This document shows positions 1 to 9,339 of a DNA stretch of 41,084 bases, one piece after another (within the stretch, counting starts at the first letter, position 1; each line of letters begins with the position of its first letter). The notes under the pieces are model-generated. The model was given only the letters and a program-made list of their open reading frames with translations, was not told the DNA's origin and searched no databases. The position numbers and the translations under genes were made by a program. Origin of the DNA: Chlorobiaceae bacterium. Its GTDB lineage: Bacteria > Bacteroidota > Chlorobiia > Chlorobiales > Chlorobiaceae. The stretch lies in contig JAAXWX010000016.1 of the NCBI GenBank assembly GCA_013334755.1, positions 1 through 41,084 on the forward strand. Reading direction: 5' to 3'.

Positions 1-43
1 AACAGGAAGGACTGAAGCCTATAATGCTTTTCAATTTTTTCTT

Positions 44-117
<74 letters not shown>

Positions 118-199
118 TTAATGAGTGTCAAATATAAAGATATTTTTTTTCTGTGCAACTTCTGGGCTTATTTTTTTTGAAGCTTTTTCATTTCATGGA

Positions 200-1399
200 T
201 CATAAAGATAGTTCACTTATGATGGTCTCCATATCCTTGTCGCCTCGTCCCGAGAGATTGACGACAAGGATCGCATCCTTCGGCATGAGGGGAGCTCTGG
301 TTATGGCGTAGTGCATGGCATGGGCGGATTCAAGCGCACAGATTATGCCTTCTGTTTTTGCAAGTGTTTCAAGAGCTGCGAGTGCTTCGCGGTCGGTTGC
401 CGATGTGTAGGTCACCAGTCCGAGTTCCTGGAAATAACAGTGTTCCGGTCCAACACCTGGATAGTCAAGGCCTGCGGAGATGGAGTGTGCTTCCTGAACC
501 TGCCCGTCCTCATTCTGGAGAAGCTTTGTCAGGGCGCCGTGAAGTACTCCGGGTTTCCCCAGTGTCAGGGAGGCAGCATGCCGCCTGTTTAGACCTTCTC
601 CAGCAGCTTCCACACCAACCAGTTCGATTTCTGCGGCATCCCTTAAAAATTCATAAAACATGCCGACAGCATTGCTGCCGCCACCAACACATGCCGTGAT
701 GACATCGGGAAGTTTTCCTGCCTGGGCAATAATCTGTGAACGGGTTTCTTTTCCGATAATTGCCTGAAAATCACGGACAATCATGGGGTATGGATGCATG
801 CCGACAACTGAACCGATAATGTAAAAGGTCTCTTCAGGATTATTCATCCAGTCACGGATTGCTTCACTTGTTGCATCTTTCAGGGTTTTTGAACCGCTGC
901 CAACCGCCCGAACCTCTGCTCCGAGGAGCTTCATTCTGGCGACATTCGGTGCCTGCCGCCTTATGTCCTCCTCACCCATATAGACGATGCATTCAAGATC
1001 GAAAAGAGCGCAGACCGTTGCTGTGGCTACTCCGTGTTGTCCTGCACCGGTTTCCGCAATCACTCTTTTCTTCCCCATGCGTTGGGCGAGCAGTACCTGA
1101 CCGAGCGCATTGTTGATCTTATGTGCACCTGTATGACAGAGATCCTCCCGTTTGAGATAGATCTGCGCTCCCTGCAAAGTCCTGCTGAGGCGTTCTGCAT
1201 GATAGAGCGGTGTCGGGCGCCCTACATAATCACGCAGGAGATGGTCAAGAGTTGCATGAAATGTCGGGTCTTTTTTTGCCTTTAGGTACTCCGATTCAAG
1301 ATCGGCAGCATTTTTGACGAGCGTTTCAGGGATAAACTTGCCGCCGAAACAGCCGAAATGCCCTGCTGGATCGGGAGCGGAATAATCAATCGGCACCAT
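200..1399 (-). CDS. trpB: Tryptophan synthase beta chain
   Basis: This is the PLP enzyme that condenses indole with L-serine to give L-tryptophan, acting in the cytosol as the beta subunit of the alpha2-beta2 complex. The PLP lysine lies in HTGAHKINN (K94), the catalytic glutamate in ETGAGQHG (E116), and the PLP phosphate-binding loop GGGSNAVG is at about 239-246. I chose the ATG at 1399 because it gives 399 residues and the usual family N-terminus (IDYSAPD, then [10 protein letters not shown]). The frame is open for 30 more codons upstream, but that extension has no family counterpart. No strong Shine-Dalgarno is visible. Its partner trpA lies about 13 kb away on the other strand, so the two subunits are not co-transcribed. 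Confidence 0.97.
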   Translation of the reverse strand: MVPIDYSAPDPAGHFGCFGGKFIPETLVKNAADLESEYLKAKKDPTFHATLDHLLRDYVGRPTPLYHAERLSRTLQGAQIYLKREDLCHTGAHKINNALGQVLLAQRMGKKRVIAETGAGQHGVATATVCALFDLECIVYMGEEDIRRQAPNVARMKLLGAEVRAVGSGSKTLKDATSEAIRDWMNNPEETFYIIGSVVGMHPYPMIVRDFQAIIGKETRSQIIAQAGKLPDVITACVGGGSNAVGMFYEFLRDAAEIELVGVEAAGEGLNRRHAASLTLGKPGVLHGALTKLLQNEDGQVQEAHSISAGLDYPGVGPEHCYFQELGLVTYTSATDREALAALETLAKTEGIICALESAHAMHYAITRAPLMPKDAILVVNLSGRGDKDMETIISELSL

Positions 1400-1552
1400 G
1401 GAATGACAAAAAGTTAAAAAATTGTTAACGGCATGATTACTGTATGCGCAGCAAAGACCCTTCAGAGAAAATACCGGCCTTACAACCAATAAAATAATAT
1501 ATTTAAACTTTTATTAGTGAATATCACAATACTGTAGCGGAGTACTACTGCG

Positions 1553-4108
1553 TTGACGTTTATCAAGCAAAAAGCCATATTTCTGACTTTTTTTTGTCTC
1601 CTTATGTGGCTCGCAGCACCTCTTTTTTTCCCTGAGGCTCTGCATGCTGCCGAAAATCTTGAACGGCAGAACCAGAAGGCTTCAGGGGAAATAATGGTCG
1701 GGGCTGATTCGCTTTCCGGAACGGGGGGGCTTAAGAACATCATTCTCTTTACTGCTAAGGATTCTGTTGTCTACAATCTCGACAAGCGGAGCATGGAACT
1801 GTGGGGGAAAGCCAATGTCGAGCATGTTGATACCATTGTCAAAGCTCCGAAAATCGTTATTGATCTTGATACCTCATTGCTTCATGCTTATGGCAATGGT
1901 GACTCCTCTGTTTCTCCTTTTGAGCCAGCTCTCTTTACGGACCAACAGGGAAGTATCAATGCCGAAACAATGACCTACAATTTTAAAACCGGCAGGGGAG
2001 AGACTTCCGGTGTTATTTCTTCTTCAAACGGGATAAATTTTACTGGAGAGCATGTATCAAGACTTGAAAATGGCGATTTGATCATCAAGGATGGTACGTT
2101 TACAACATGTAATGAAGAAGATCCCCATTTTTGGTTTTCCTCTTCCCGAATGACTATCAATTCGGGTGCCGGGGTGATCGCAAGTCCTTTGATCATGTAT
2201 ATCAGACCGGAGATTTTTTCACTGCGTCTCCCCGCCCTGCCGATTTTAGCGCTGCCCTATATGGTATTCCCGGTCAAGACTGGCCGGTCATCAGGTTTTC
2301 TCATTCCACATCTCAGCAGTCATGACGAGAGTCGTTTTTTGTCGAATTTTGGCTATTTCTGGGCAATCAATGATTACTCCGACTTCAGGGTGGAAGGAGA
2401 CATAGCTCTTAACGGAAGTTGGCGACTCGGGGAGCGGTTTCGCTATACAAAACGTAATGCATTTTCAGGTGAGATTGCAGGAGAGTACAAGCAGTATCCG
2501 TTATTTACTGACTGGAATGCGAAAATTGTCCACAACCAGGTTTTTGATCCCTCGACTCGCATTGATGCCAACCTTCAGTTTCAGGGAGCTCCGCAGGGCT
2601 ACAATCTGAATTCCGTTAATTCTGAAACCATAGTGACCCAGCAATCCAATGCCCGGGCATCATTGGCAAAAACGTTTAATGATGAGAACAGCATTGCTGC
2701 CCTTTTTTACGATCGTTCTGAAGAGTTGAGTACCCTTGATCTCTCACAGAGCGTTGGTGCATCATTCTATCAGAATCGTATGTATCCCTTTCGTTCTGCT
2801 TTTCCTGTCGATGATTGGAGGTCGAATGTATCCATGACTACAGGAGCAAATTTTGTTTCTCAGTTTTCCTCACAGAATGCCGAAACCTCTACCGGCTATT
2901 CAGCAACCATTAATGGCGAGTTAGGGTACTACCATCAGTTTACACCAGGATCCAAAGCTCTTTTTACACAGGGCTTCAGCCTGCAGGAGAGAGAGCCTGA
3001 TAGTGGACTTCTTGATGATACATACAGGGGAACGAGCATTATGTTGCCGTTGCGCATGCAATCAACCCTGTTTCGTTATCTCAATTTCAATCCAAGCATG
3101 ACCTTTGTCCATTCACTGCATCCGGATGGCGGGTATGATAATTTTTCAACAACCATTTTGGCTGTTGACGCAAGTACAAGGTTATATGGTGTTGTTGAAA
3201 CAGGTTTCCTTGACAATGTTCTTGGACTCAAGGCTTTGCGTCATACGTTTATTCCAACGATTACCTATGCATGGAATCCCTCTTTTTCTGGCAGCGGGTA
3301 TGATTCCTATCACCATTTGTATGACTGGCCATACCAGAGATCTATCAATGGAGCTGTTCCTGAAGGGCAGAGCACGATCGGTTTAACACTGAAAAATCTT
3401 TTTCATGGGAAATTCAGGGGGTTTTCCTCTCCACTGGAAGATGACGTTACCTCAGGCGATCACTCGAAGCAACTTTTCTCCTTGACTGTTTCGACTGGTT
3501 ACAATCTTGCCGCAGAAGCTCTTCATTTCATGCCCTTGACTTTAATGGCATCAAGCAATGTTTTTTCGGAGAATGTGCTTTTCAATGCGGGTTCCATGTA
3601 TGATTTTTACAGTTTTGATCCGTTGACCGGGGCCAGGGTTAACCGTTTTAACAGTGAGGACCGGAACGGATTGCTTCGTTTTGTCAAGGGATTTCTTGAT
3701 ATGAGTCTGAGTGTTCGGGGCGGCAAGAAAAGCGCCTCAACGGAGTCATCATCCAGATCTCCACTTTTGATGAATACCCTTCAGACATTTTTTAATATGG
3801 GTGACTTCAGAAGTATTGATTACAACCTGCCCTGGGAGCTCAGGTTTTCCCTTTTCTTGCAGGAAGACAGGAGTAATCCTCTTGATTCAGAGAAAATCTC
3901 GCTGATTAATGCCGCAGCAAAAGCGTCACTGTCAAAAAACTGGCAGATTGCCATGAATACCGGATATGACCTTCAAAACGGGGAACTGGTTTTACCCAGA
4001 CTCCAGATATACCGCAATCTTCATTGTTGGCAGATGAGCGTTCAGTGGGTTCCTTTTGGCCAGTTTCAGAGTTATGCTTTTGAAATTGGTCTGAAGGCTC
4101 CAGAGTAA
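1553..4108 (+). CDS. lptD: LPS-assembly protein LptD (OstA-like outer-membrane barrel)
   Basis: This is probably the outer-membrane beta-barrel that inserts lipopolysaccharide at the cell surface. A signal peptide is visible (residues 1-32, ending ALHA). A periplasmic LptA/OstA-like jelly-roll region follows at about 60-200 (repeated patterns such as DSVVYNLDKRSMELWGKANV and GSINAETMTYNFKTGRGETSG). A long C-terminal barrel rich in alternating aromatic strands runs from about 210 to 851. The start is TTG: an in-frame TAG at 1535 rules out anything much further upstream, and a GCGGAG-like site lies about 10 bases before the TTG. A later ATG would remove most of the signal peptide. It is divergent from trpB and convergent with the hydrolase that follows. 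The family call is firm, but barrel sequences diverge fast. Confidence 0.88.
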   Translation: MTFIKQKAIFLTFFCLLMWLAAPLFFPEALHAAENLERQNQKASGEIMVGADSLSGTGGLKNIILFTAKDSVVYNLDKRSMELWGKANVEHVDTIVKAPKIVIDLDTSLLHAYGNGDSSVSPFEPALFTDQQGSINAETMTYNFKTGRGETSGVISSSNGINFTGEHVSRLENGDLIIKDGTFTTCNEEDPHFWFSSSRMTINSGAGVIASPLIMYIRPEIFSLRLPALPILALPYMVFPVKTGRSSGFLIPHLSSHDESRFLSNFGYFWAINDYSDFRVEGDIALNGSWRLGERFRYTKRNAFSGEIAGEYKQYPLFTDWNAKIVHNQVFDPSTRIDANLQFQGAPQGYNLNSVNSETIVTQQSNARASLAKTFNDENSIAALFYDRSEELSTLDLSQSVGASFYQNRMYPFRSAFPVDDWRSNVSMTTGANFVSQFSSQNAETSTGYSATINGELGYYHQFTPGSKALFTQGFSLQEREPDSGLLDDTYRGTSIMLPLRMQSTLFRYLNFNPSMTFVHSLHPDGGYDNFSTTILAVDASTRLYGVVETGFLDNVLGLKALRHTFIPTITYAWNPSFSGSGYDSYHHLYDWPYQRSINGAVPEGQSTIGLTLKNLFHGKFRGFSSPLEDDVTSGDHSKQLFSLTVSTGYNLAAEALHFMPLTLMASSNVFSENVLFNAGSMYDFYSFDPLTGARVNRFNSEDRNGLLRFVKGFLDMSLSVRGGKKSASTESSSRSPLLMNTLQTFFNMGDFRSIDYNLPWELRFSLFLQEDRSNPLDSEKISLINAAAKASLSKNWQIAMNTGYDLQNGELVLPRLQIYRNLHCWQMSVQWVPFGQFQSYAFEIGLKAPE

Positions 4109-4121
4109 ATGGATGTCTGAA

Positions 4122-5003
4122 TCAGACAGGCAGCTCAATCAAATCGAGAATGCGTGCCAACCGCTTGTTAAACGCTTCATGGGCATCGTGGTGAATACAA
4201 TGCGATGCTTTCGGGATGATGAATGCTCCAGCTTGTGGAAGAAGCTGTTGAAATTCAGGTATGATTTTATGAGGCGGGAGCGCGATGTCTTCTGCTCCCC
4301 AGACAAGAAAGGCCGCTCCTTTGTAGTTACATGGTTTTGTCAGATGATCGAGTCTGAAATCGAGCGGTCGTTTGGATGGGGAGAGGTATGAGAATTGAGC
4401 GCCTTTGTCCTGAAGTGGCAGTGTGAACTGGTTTATCAGCTTGTCATCAACCTTGCTTTGGTTATAGTATGTCGGCATAAGGCTCTGGCCAACGGCAACA
4501 GGATTTGCAAAAGCGGCCAGAAGCATTTCTCCGATGAGAGGTGAAGCTACAAGTCCAAAAAAAATACTGTTCATGCCATTCATTGTGTCTGCAAAAAGGC
4601 CGGAAGGGTTGACGAGAATCAGAGCCTTTACTTTTTCGGGTTGATGGTGCGCAAAATAGATCCCGCTTGCTGCTCCCATTGAATGGCCGACAATAATAAC
4701 CGAATCAATTTTTTTAAGATAGAGAAATGTTTCGATCTGTGAGGCAAACAGTTCAAGACAGTAACGCACATTGGGTTTCTGTGATTTTCCGAAGCCGATC
4801 AAATCCATGGCATAGATTTTATGATCATGGGCAAATTCAGGAATATTCAGGTCCCAGTGCTCAATCATTCCACCGTAGCCGTGAAGAAAAAGAAGCGGGA
4901 CCCTGTTCTCGTTATTCTCTCCGAATTCCTGGTATCGGATTTTTGCTTCGTGCTCAGGGGAGAATTGCCATAAAAAAAATTGATCCTGTATAGTACTCTT
5001 CAT
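4122..5003 (-). CDS. Alpha/beta-fold hydrolase
   Basis: This 293-residue protein has the standard alpha/beta hydrolase layout. An HG-containing oxyanion strand (LLFLHGYGG, about 38-45) leads to the nucleophile elbow GHSMG with Ser108. An acid lies in [10 protein letters not shown] (Asp239) and a histidine in KASHCIHHD (His268), giving a full catalytic triad. There is no signal peptide, so it is probably cytosolic. The closest resemblance I recognise is to the broad esterase/lipase group shared with cyanobacteria and plastids. The substrate cannot be read from sequence. Its stop lies 13 bases from the lptD stop, tail to tail. The next gene upstream is the divergent Rrf2 regulator, about 130 bases away, so a shared control region is possible. 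Confidence 0.85.
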   Translation of the reverse strand: MKSTIQDQFFLWQFSPEHEAKIRYQEFGENNENRVPLLFLHGYGGMIEHWDLNIPEFAHDHKIYAMDLIGFGKSQKPNVRYCLELFASQIETFLYLKKIDSVIIVGHSMGAASGIYFAHHQPEKVKALILVNPSGLFADTMNGMNSIFFGLVASPLIGEMLLAAFANPVAVGQSLMPTYYNQSKVDDKLINQFTLPLQDKGAQFSYLSPSKRPLDFRLDHLTKPCNYKGAAFLVWGAEDIALPPHKIIPEFQQLLPQAGAFIIPKASHCIHHDAHEAFNKRLARILDLIELPV

Positions 5004-5093
5004 GGTAAAAGTCAGTGATTCAGATGATAAGACGCAACGTGAAGAGCAATATAGTTTATTAGGGCAAGAGAAAAGATATTAGGTTTATAAAGA

Positions 5094-5118
5094 AAATAGG
5101 GTTAAAATAATCCTATTT
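5094..5118. promoter_or_regulatory. Inverted repeat, probable Rrf2 operator
   Basis: AAATAGG (5094-5100) and CCTATTT (5112-5118) form a perfect 7-bp dyad separated by 11 A/T-rich bases. The dyad ends 16 bases before the ATG of the Rrf2 gene. Rrf2/IscR-family dimers bind A/T-flanked dyads of this size and commonly repress their own gene. The operator role is inferred from position and symmetry. Confidence 0.5.
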
Positions 5119-5134
5119 AATAAAATTCGATGCT

Positions 5135-5548
5135 ATGCTTCAGGTTTCCAGAAAATTTGAATACGGTTTGCACGCGGTTACCTATCTGGCAACAAAAGGT
5201 TTCGGGCGGGTAGTTACCGTGAAGGAGATGGCTGATGAGATCGGATATTCACAGGAATTCCTTTCCAAAGCTATGCAGAGTCTCAAACGGGCTGGTATCG
5301 CGATCTCAGTTCAAGGTGTAAAAGGAGGCTATACCCTTGGTCGCGCGACAACAGACATTACCGTTGCTGATATTGCGATCGCCATTGAGGGAAAGCCGCA
5401 TCTCGTGCGTTGTGGAGTGAAGGCGGACAGCTGTGAAATTTTTTCATCTTGTCATCACAGGGACTATATGAATACTCTACAGCATAAAATTCAAGATCTT
5501 CTTGCGTCGACCACCATTCATACTCTCCTGCAGGAGATAGAACAGTGA
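5135..5548 (+). CDS. Rrf2-family transcriptional regulator, probably Fe-S binding
   Basis: This 137-residue winged-helix regulator has the Rrf2 N-terminus (VSRKFEYGLHAVTYLA) and a recognition helix region GYSQEFLSKAMQSLKRAGI. The wing, GVKGGYTLGR, runs from about 61 to 70. Three cysteines, C93, C100 and C106 (C-x6-C-x5-C), occupy the place of the IscR/NsrR cluster ligands, so a [2Fe-2S] or [4Fe-4S] sensor is likely. IscR itself spaces them x5/x5. A dyad just upstream suggests autoregulation. uvrA follows on the same strand after a 116-base gap, with no isc/suf genes nearby. The signal could be iron-sulfur status, NO or redox, and the targets are unknown. Confidence 0.88.
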   Translation: MLQVSRKFEYGLHAVTYLATKGFGRVVTVKEMADEIGYSQEFLSKAMQSLKRAGIAISVQGVKGGYTLGRATTDITVADIAIAIEGKPHLVRCGVKADSCEIFSSCHHRDYMNTLQHKIQDLLASTTIHTLLQEIEQ

Positions 5549-5664
5549 CCATCTCTTAACCAAAAAGTTTTTTTCCTGAGCTTCATACGCTTCGTTTATT
5601 ATCTTCGGGATCAGCGGTACGTTTTCCGAAGAGATTCCTATTGTAACAAGATGACACTGAATAC

Positions 5665-8511
5665 ATGACTACTCATAGGCTCAAGCATTCAGCAACAGCT
5701 GAAACGAGTCTGCCGGATATCGTCCTCAAAGGTATTAATACCCACAATCTTCGAAATATCTCGGTTTGTATTCCTCGAAACCGCTTTGTCGTGTTGACTG
5801 GAGTCAGCGGATCGGGCAAATCAAGCCTCGCATTTGATACCCTTTATGCAGAGGGGCATCGTCGTTATGTTGAATCCCTTTCAGCCTATGTGCGTCAGTT
5901 TCTTGAGCGCATGTCAAAGCCGGATATTGAAAGTGTTGAAGGGATTGCTCCTGCCATAGCTATTGAGCAGAAACCTATTCCGAAAAATCCGCGATCGACT
6001 GTTGGTACAGTATCGGAAATTTATGACTATCTCCGTTTACTCTATGCCCGAATTGGCAAGATATATTCTCGTGATACCAATGAGCTGGTTTTAAAGCATA
6101 CTCCTGATGATGTGAGCTTGCAGGCAGGTTTTTTTGAAGAAGGCACGAAATTTTATGCAGGATTTTTTTTTCCGGCTCATCAGGATGCAGGACACCATAC
6201 GTGTTCAGTCCAGGATGAAATAGCAAATCTTCTGAAAAAAGGTTTTTTCAGGGTGGTGGCAGGGGAGGAGATTCTTGACCTCAATCAGGAACCGGCATGC
6301 AGGCGGATTCTGGAAATGCCGAATGCCGAACGTTCAGGACTTCTTGTTCTGGTAGACCGTTTTGTGGCTCGGACGGATGAAAAGGTTTTCAGCCGTGTGT
6401 CACAGGCTGCAGAGAGTTGTTTCAATGAATCCGGCGGGTATGCGGTACTGAAGGTTGTCGGAGGTAAATCCTATCTCTTCAGCGATCGGCTTGAGCTTAA
6501 TGGTATTGAATATCAGGAGCCCTCACCCCAGCTTTTTGCCTTTAATTCTCCTATAGGTGCCTGCACAACCTGCCAGGGGTTCGGACGTATTGCCGGAATT
6601 GATGAGGATGCTGTTGTGCCGAACAAGTCGCTTACGCTTGATGAAGGTGCCATTGCGTGCTGGAATTCGGAGAAATACCGCTGGAATCTCAACCAGCTTC
6701 TTGATGTTGCACCTGCTGTTGGTATACCAGTTGATGTTTCGTATGAAAAGCTCACCTATGCGCATAAGGAGATTATATGGAAAGGCACCCCGGATGAACG
6801 CTTCAAGGGGATCTGGCCTTTTTTTGCTGAGATAGAGAAAGATGCTGGTTACAAGATGCATTACCGGGTCTTTTTAAGCCGTTACCGTGGTTATGCGACT
6901 TGTCCTGATTGTGAAGGTAGCCGCCTTAATCCTGATGCGAGGCTTGTCAGGGTTTCTGGCCGCAATATCGGTGAGGTTTCGCGCATGAATATTGCCGAGG
7001 CCTATGATTTTTTCCGAAATCTTGATATTTCTCCATTCGACCGCAAGGTCGCAGAAGTGGTTTTACAGGAAATCATCAAACGTCTCGGTTACCTGCTTGA
7101 AGTCGGCCTGAACTACCTTACTCTTGATCGTCTGACTCATACTCTAAGCGGCGGTGAATTTCAGCGTATCAATCTTTCAACCTCTCTTGGTTCTCCCCTT
7201 GTCGGAGCGATCTATATTCTTGACGAACCAAGCATAGGGCTGCATCAGAGTGATTCTGTCCGTTTGATAAAGCTGCTCAGGAAGCTGCGTGATCTGGGCA
7301 ATACTGTTGTTGTTGTCGAACATGACCGCGAAATCATTGAGGCTGCCGATGAGGTGATTGATCTTGGCCCCTTTGCCGGTCGTCTTGGCGGCGAGGTGGT
7401 TTTTCATGGTTCGATTGCGGCTATGAAGGAGTCAGGAACATCCCTGACTGCCGAGTATCTAACTGGTATTAAACGGATTGAGGTGCCTGTTGTACGCAGA
7501 AAGGTGGATTTCAGTTCCTGCATTGAGATTACCGGTGCCATGCAGAACAATCTGAAAAATATCGATGTTCGTTTTCCCCTTGGTGTCATGACCTGTGTAA
7601 CCGGCGTGAGTGGTTCAGGCAAGTCCACACTGGTCAATGATATCCTCAACAAGGGCATTATGAAGGAAAAGGTTGGTTTGAAGGAAAAGGTCGGAACTCA
7701 TCGTTCGATTTCCGGCACATGGCTTGTTGACCGCGTTGAGCATGTCGACCAGTCACCAATTGGAAAATCGAGCCGCAGCAACCCCGTTACCTATCTGAAA
7801 ATATTTGATGATATCCGTACCCTTTTTGCCCAGACAAAGGATGCCCGGCAAAAAGGATTGAAGGCAGGTTATTTTTCTTTCAACATTCCCGGCGGACGTT
7901 GTGAAACCTGTGCAGGAGAGGGAAGTGTCCATATAGAGATGCAGTTTCTTGCCGATATAGAGGCTGTATGTGAGGATTGCAACGGTCTTCGTTACAAGGC
8001 AGAGACTCTTGAAGTAAAGTACAATGGGCTATCTATTGCTGAGGTACTTGATATGACGGTAGAGGAAGCCATCGCTTTTTTCAGCAAAGAGAGAGGAATT
8101 GCAAGAAAACTGATGGTTCTGGATGAGGTAGGGCTTGGTTACATAAGGCTTGGGCAGTCTTCAAGCACCCTTTCAGGCGGTGAAGCTCAGCGCCTGAAGC
8201 TGGCAAGCTTTATTGCTCATGCGGATGTGGCGCACACTCTCTTTATTTTTGATGAGCCGACAACAGGGCTCCATTTTGAGGATATAAAAAAGCTTATCGG
8301 CTGTTTTGAAAAACTTCTCGAACAGCATAATACCCTGGTTATTATTGAGCACAACCCCGATATCATGATGCAGGCTGACTGGATTATTGACCTCGGACCA
8401 GGAGCGGGGGATAAAGGCGGTTTCATTGTTGCTGAAGGTACGCCCGAGGAAATCGCTTACAGGAAGGATTCTCTGACCGGCAACTATCTCAAGCTTTCTC
8501 TTGAACGTTAA
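5665..8511 (+). CDS. uvrA: Excinuclease ABC subunit A (Bacteroidota/Chlorobiota-type UvrA)
   Basis: UvrA is the damage-recognition ATPase of nucleotide excision repair; it loads UvrB on lesions. The 948-residue protein has two ABC modules: Walker A GVSGSGKSS at about 46-54 and again near 650, signature LSGGEFQR and later LSGGEAQR, with matching Walker B motifs ILDEPS and IFDEPT. The C-terminal zinc finger is intact (C746, C749, C769, C772). The first zinc finger is not: only C300/C303 (ACTTCQGFG) remain, and the partner CxxC is replaced by LELNG near 276-280. I recall this pattern from one UvrA class in Bacteroidota. A short duplicated segment (KEKVGLKEKVG, about 667-677) follows the second Walker A. 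A second UvrA elsewhere in the genome is possible. Confidence 0.95.
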   Translation: MTTHRLKHSATAETSLPDIVLKGINTHNLRNISVCIPRNRFVVLTGVSGSGKSSLAFDTLYAEGHRRYVESLSAYVRQFLERMSKPDIESVEGIAPAIAIEQKPIPKNPRSTVGTVSEIYDYLRLLYARIGKIYSRDTNELVLKHTPDDVSLQAGFFEEGTKFYAGFFFPAHQDAGHHTCSVQDEIANLLKKGFFRVVAGEEILDLNQEPACRRILEMPNAERSGLLVLVDRFVARTDEKVFSRVSQAAESCFNESGGYAVLKVVGGKSYLFSDRLELNGIEYQEPSPQLFAFNSPIGACTTCQGFGRIAGIDEDAVVPNKSLTLDEGAIACWNSEKYRWNLNQLLDVAPAVGIPVDVSYEKLTYAHKEIIWKGTPDERFKGIWPFFAEIEKDAGYKMHYRVFLSRYRGYATCPDCEGSRLNPDARLVRVSGRNIGEVSRMNIAEAYDFFRNLDISPFDRKVAEVVLQEIIKRLGYLLEVGLNYLTLDRLTHTLSGGEFQRINLSTSLGSPLVGAIYILDEPSIGLHQSDSVRLIKLLRKLRDLGNTVVVVEHDREIIEAADEVIDLGPFAGRLGGEVVFHGSIAAMKESGTSLTAEYLTGIKRIEVPVVRRKVDFSSCIEITGAMQNNLKNIDVRFPLGVMTCVTGVSGSGKSTLVNDILNKGIMKEKVGLKEKVGTHRSISGTWLVDRVEHVDQSPIGKSSRSNPVTYLKIFDDIRTLFAQTKDARQKGLKAGYFSFNIPGGRCETCAGEGSVHIEMQFLADIEAVCEDCNGLRYKAETLEVKYNGLSIAEVLDMTVEEAIAFFSKERGIARKLMVLDEVGLGYIRLGQSSSTLSGGEAQRLKLASFIAHADVAHTLFIFDEPTTGLHFEDIKKLIGCFEKLLEQHNTLVIIEHNPDIMMQADWIIDLGPGAGDKGGFIVAEGTPEEIAYRKDSLTGNYLKLSLER

Positions 8512-8518
8512 TAGTCTT

Positions 8519-8800
8519 TTAACTCCTCACCGTATCCTCATCAAGTGCCCCGCCATGCAGTCTGATATGCGGAAAATGCGAGTCTGACGTGCGTTCCACC
8601 CATACCGCTCTCCCCTTGCTGAACTCGTTTTCGTTTGCAACTACCGAGAGCCGGTTTTTGGCAAGAGCCTCAATTTCCTGCAAAAGAACTGCGAATTGCC
8701 GGTCTTCGGCAGTAGCAGTGTCATCGTGCATTTTCGAGCGGATACTTGTCAGTTTTTCAATGGTGACTTTACCGATAGTGCAATGCAGGGCTTTGTCCAT
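8519..8800 (-). CDS. Small conserved-looking hypothetical protein
   Basis: I do not recognise this 93-residue protein. It has no signal peptide and no membrane segment. The middle is helical and charged (TIEKLTSIRSKMHDD, then LLQEIEALAKNRL), and the tail is basic/aromatic (GRAVWVERTSDSHFPHIRLHGG). The ATG at 8800 was chosen because AAGGGG lies 7 bases upstream on the minus strand. An in-frame start 15 codons earlier lacks this support. Its stop is 7 bases from the uvrA stop, tail to tail, and it diverges from the groES promoter region. The good ribosome binding site and tight packing favour a real gene. Confidence 0.7.
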   Translation of the reverse strand: MDKALHCTIGKVTIEKLTSIRSKMHDDTATAEDRQFAVLLQEIEALAKNRLSVVANENEFSKGRAVWVERTSDSHFPHIRLHGGALDEDTVRS

Positions 8801-8868
8801 TTGAATTCCCCTTATAAAAAAGGTTGTTATTGATATGTGAACCATTCACTTCATTATAAAGAATCTGT

Positions 8869-8896
8869 TTGGAGTGGAATGTATTTTTATTATTAT
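8869..8896 (+). promoter_or_regulatory. Probable housekeeping promoter of groES-groEL
   Basis: TTGGAG (8869-8874) and TATTAT (8891-8896) are spaced by 16 bases and resemble -35 and -10 hexamers. The predicted start would fall at about 8903, directly at the edge of the CIRCE operator, which is the arrangement HrcA repression usually uses. This is a reading by eye; other A/T-rich hexamers are nearby. Confidence 0.4.
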
Positions 8897-8905
8897 TAAG
8901 TGTTC

Positions 8906-8936
8906 TTTTAGCACTCATCTCCCTTGAGTGCTAAAA
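8906..8936. promoter_or_regulatory. CIRCE element (HrcA operator)
   Basis: TTAGCACTC (8908-8916), nine bases, then GAGTGCTAA (8926-8934) is the exact CIRCE consensus. Two further T/A pairs on each side extend the arms to 11 bp. HrcA binds CIRCE and represses groESL until heat shock titrates GroEL away. The element lies about 70 bases upstream of the groES ATG. The hrcA gene itself is not in this window. Confidence 0.97.
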
Positions 8937-9004
8937 ACATTAAATCTTTATTTCATGTCAATAGTATCTTACTATTAAATCTAAAACCCAAACAAGAGAA
9001 GACA

Positions 9005-9292
9005 ATGAACTTGAAACCCTTATCTGATCGAGTTATTGTTAAGCCTGCAGCGGCGGAAGAAAAAACCAAGGGCGGCCTTTATATTCCTGATACCGGGAAA
9101 GAAAAACCGCAGTATGGTGAAGTTGTAGCTGTAGGAGCAGGTAAAATTGCCGATAATGGCCAGCTGCTTGAAATGCAGGTCAAGGTAGGCAGTAAAGTGC
9201 TGTATGGCAAGTATTCCGGTACCGAAGTCAGCGTTGAAGGTGAAGATTACCTCATCATGCGCGAATCGGACATTTTTGCTATTCTCGGCTGA
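9005..9292 (+). CDS. groES: Co-chaperonin GroES (Hsp10)
   Basis: GroES is the heptameric lid of the GroEL folding chamber, in the cytosol. The 95-residue protein has the family N-terminus [12 protein letters not shown], the mobile-loop region [17 protein letters not shown] and the C-terminal [13 protein letters not shown]. The ATG at 9005 gives the normal family length. The open frame continues upstream to 8924 but overlaps the CIRCE element, so it is not used. groEL follows after 47 bases on the same strand, under the same CIRCE control. Confidence 0.98.
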   Translation: MNLKPLSDRVIVKPAAAEEKTKGGLYIPDTGKEKPQYGEVVAVGAGKIADNGQLLEMQVKVGSKVLYGKYSGTEVSVEGEDYLIMRESDIFAILG

Positions 9293-9339
9293 TCTGTGAC
9301 TAACTTTTTTAAAAAAACTTACAGGAGGAACGCGTTACA

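Noticed and set aside
311-699. Open frames on the plus strand opposite trpB
   Set aside because: They are antisense to a clear gene, have no family motifs and no ribosome binding site.
1400-1489. N-terminal extension of trpB by 30 codons
   Set aside because: The extension is Cys/Phe-rich, matches nothing in the TrpB family, and the ATG at 1399 gives the normal length.
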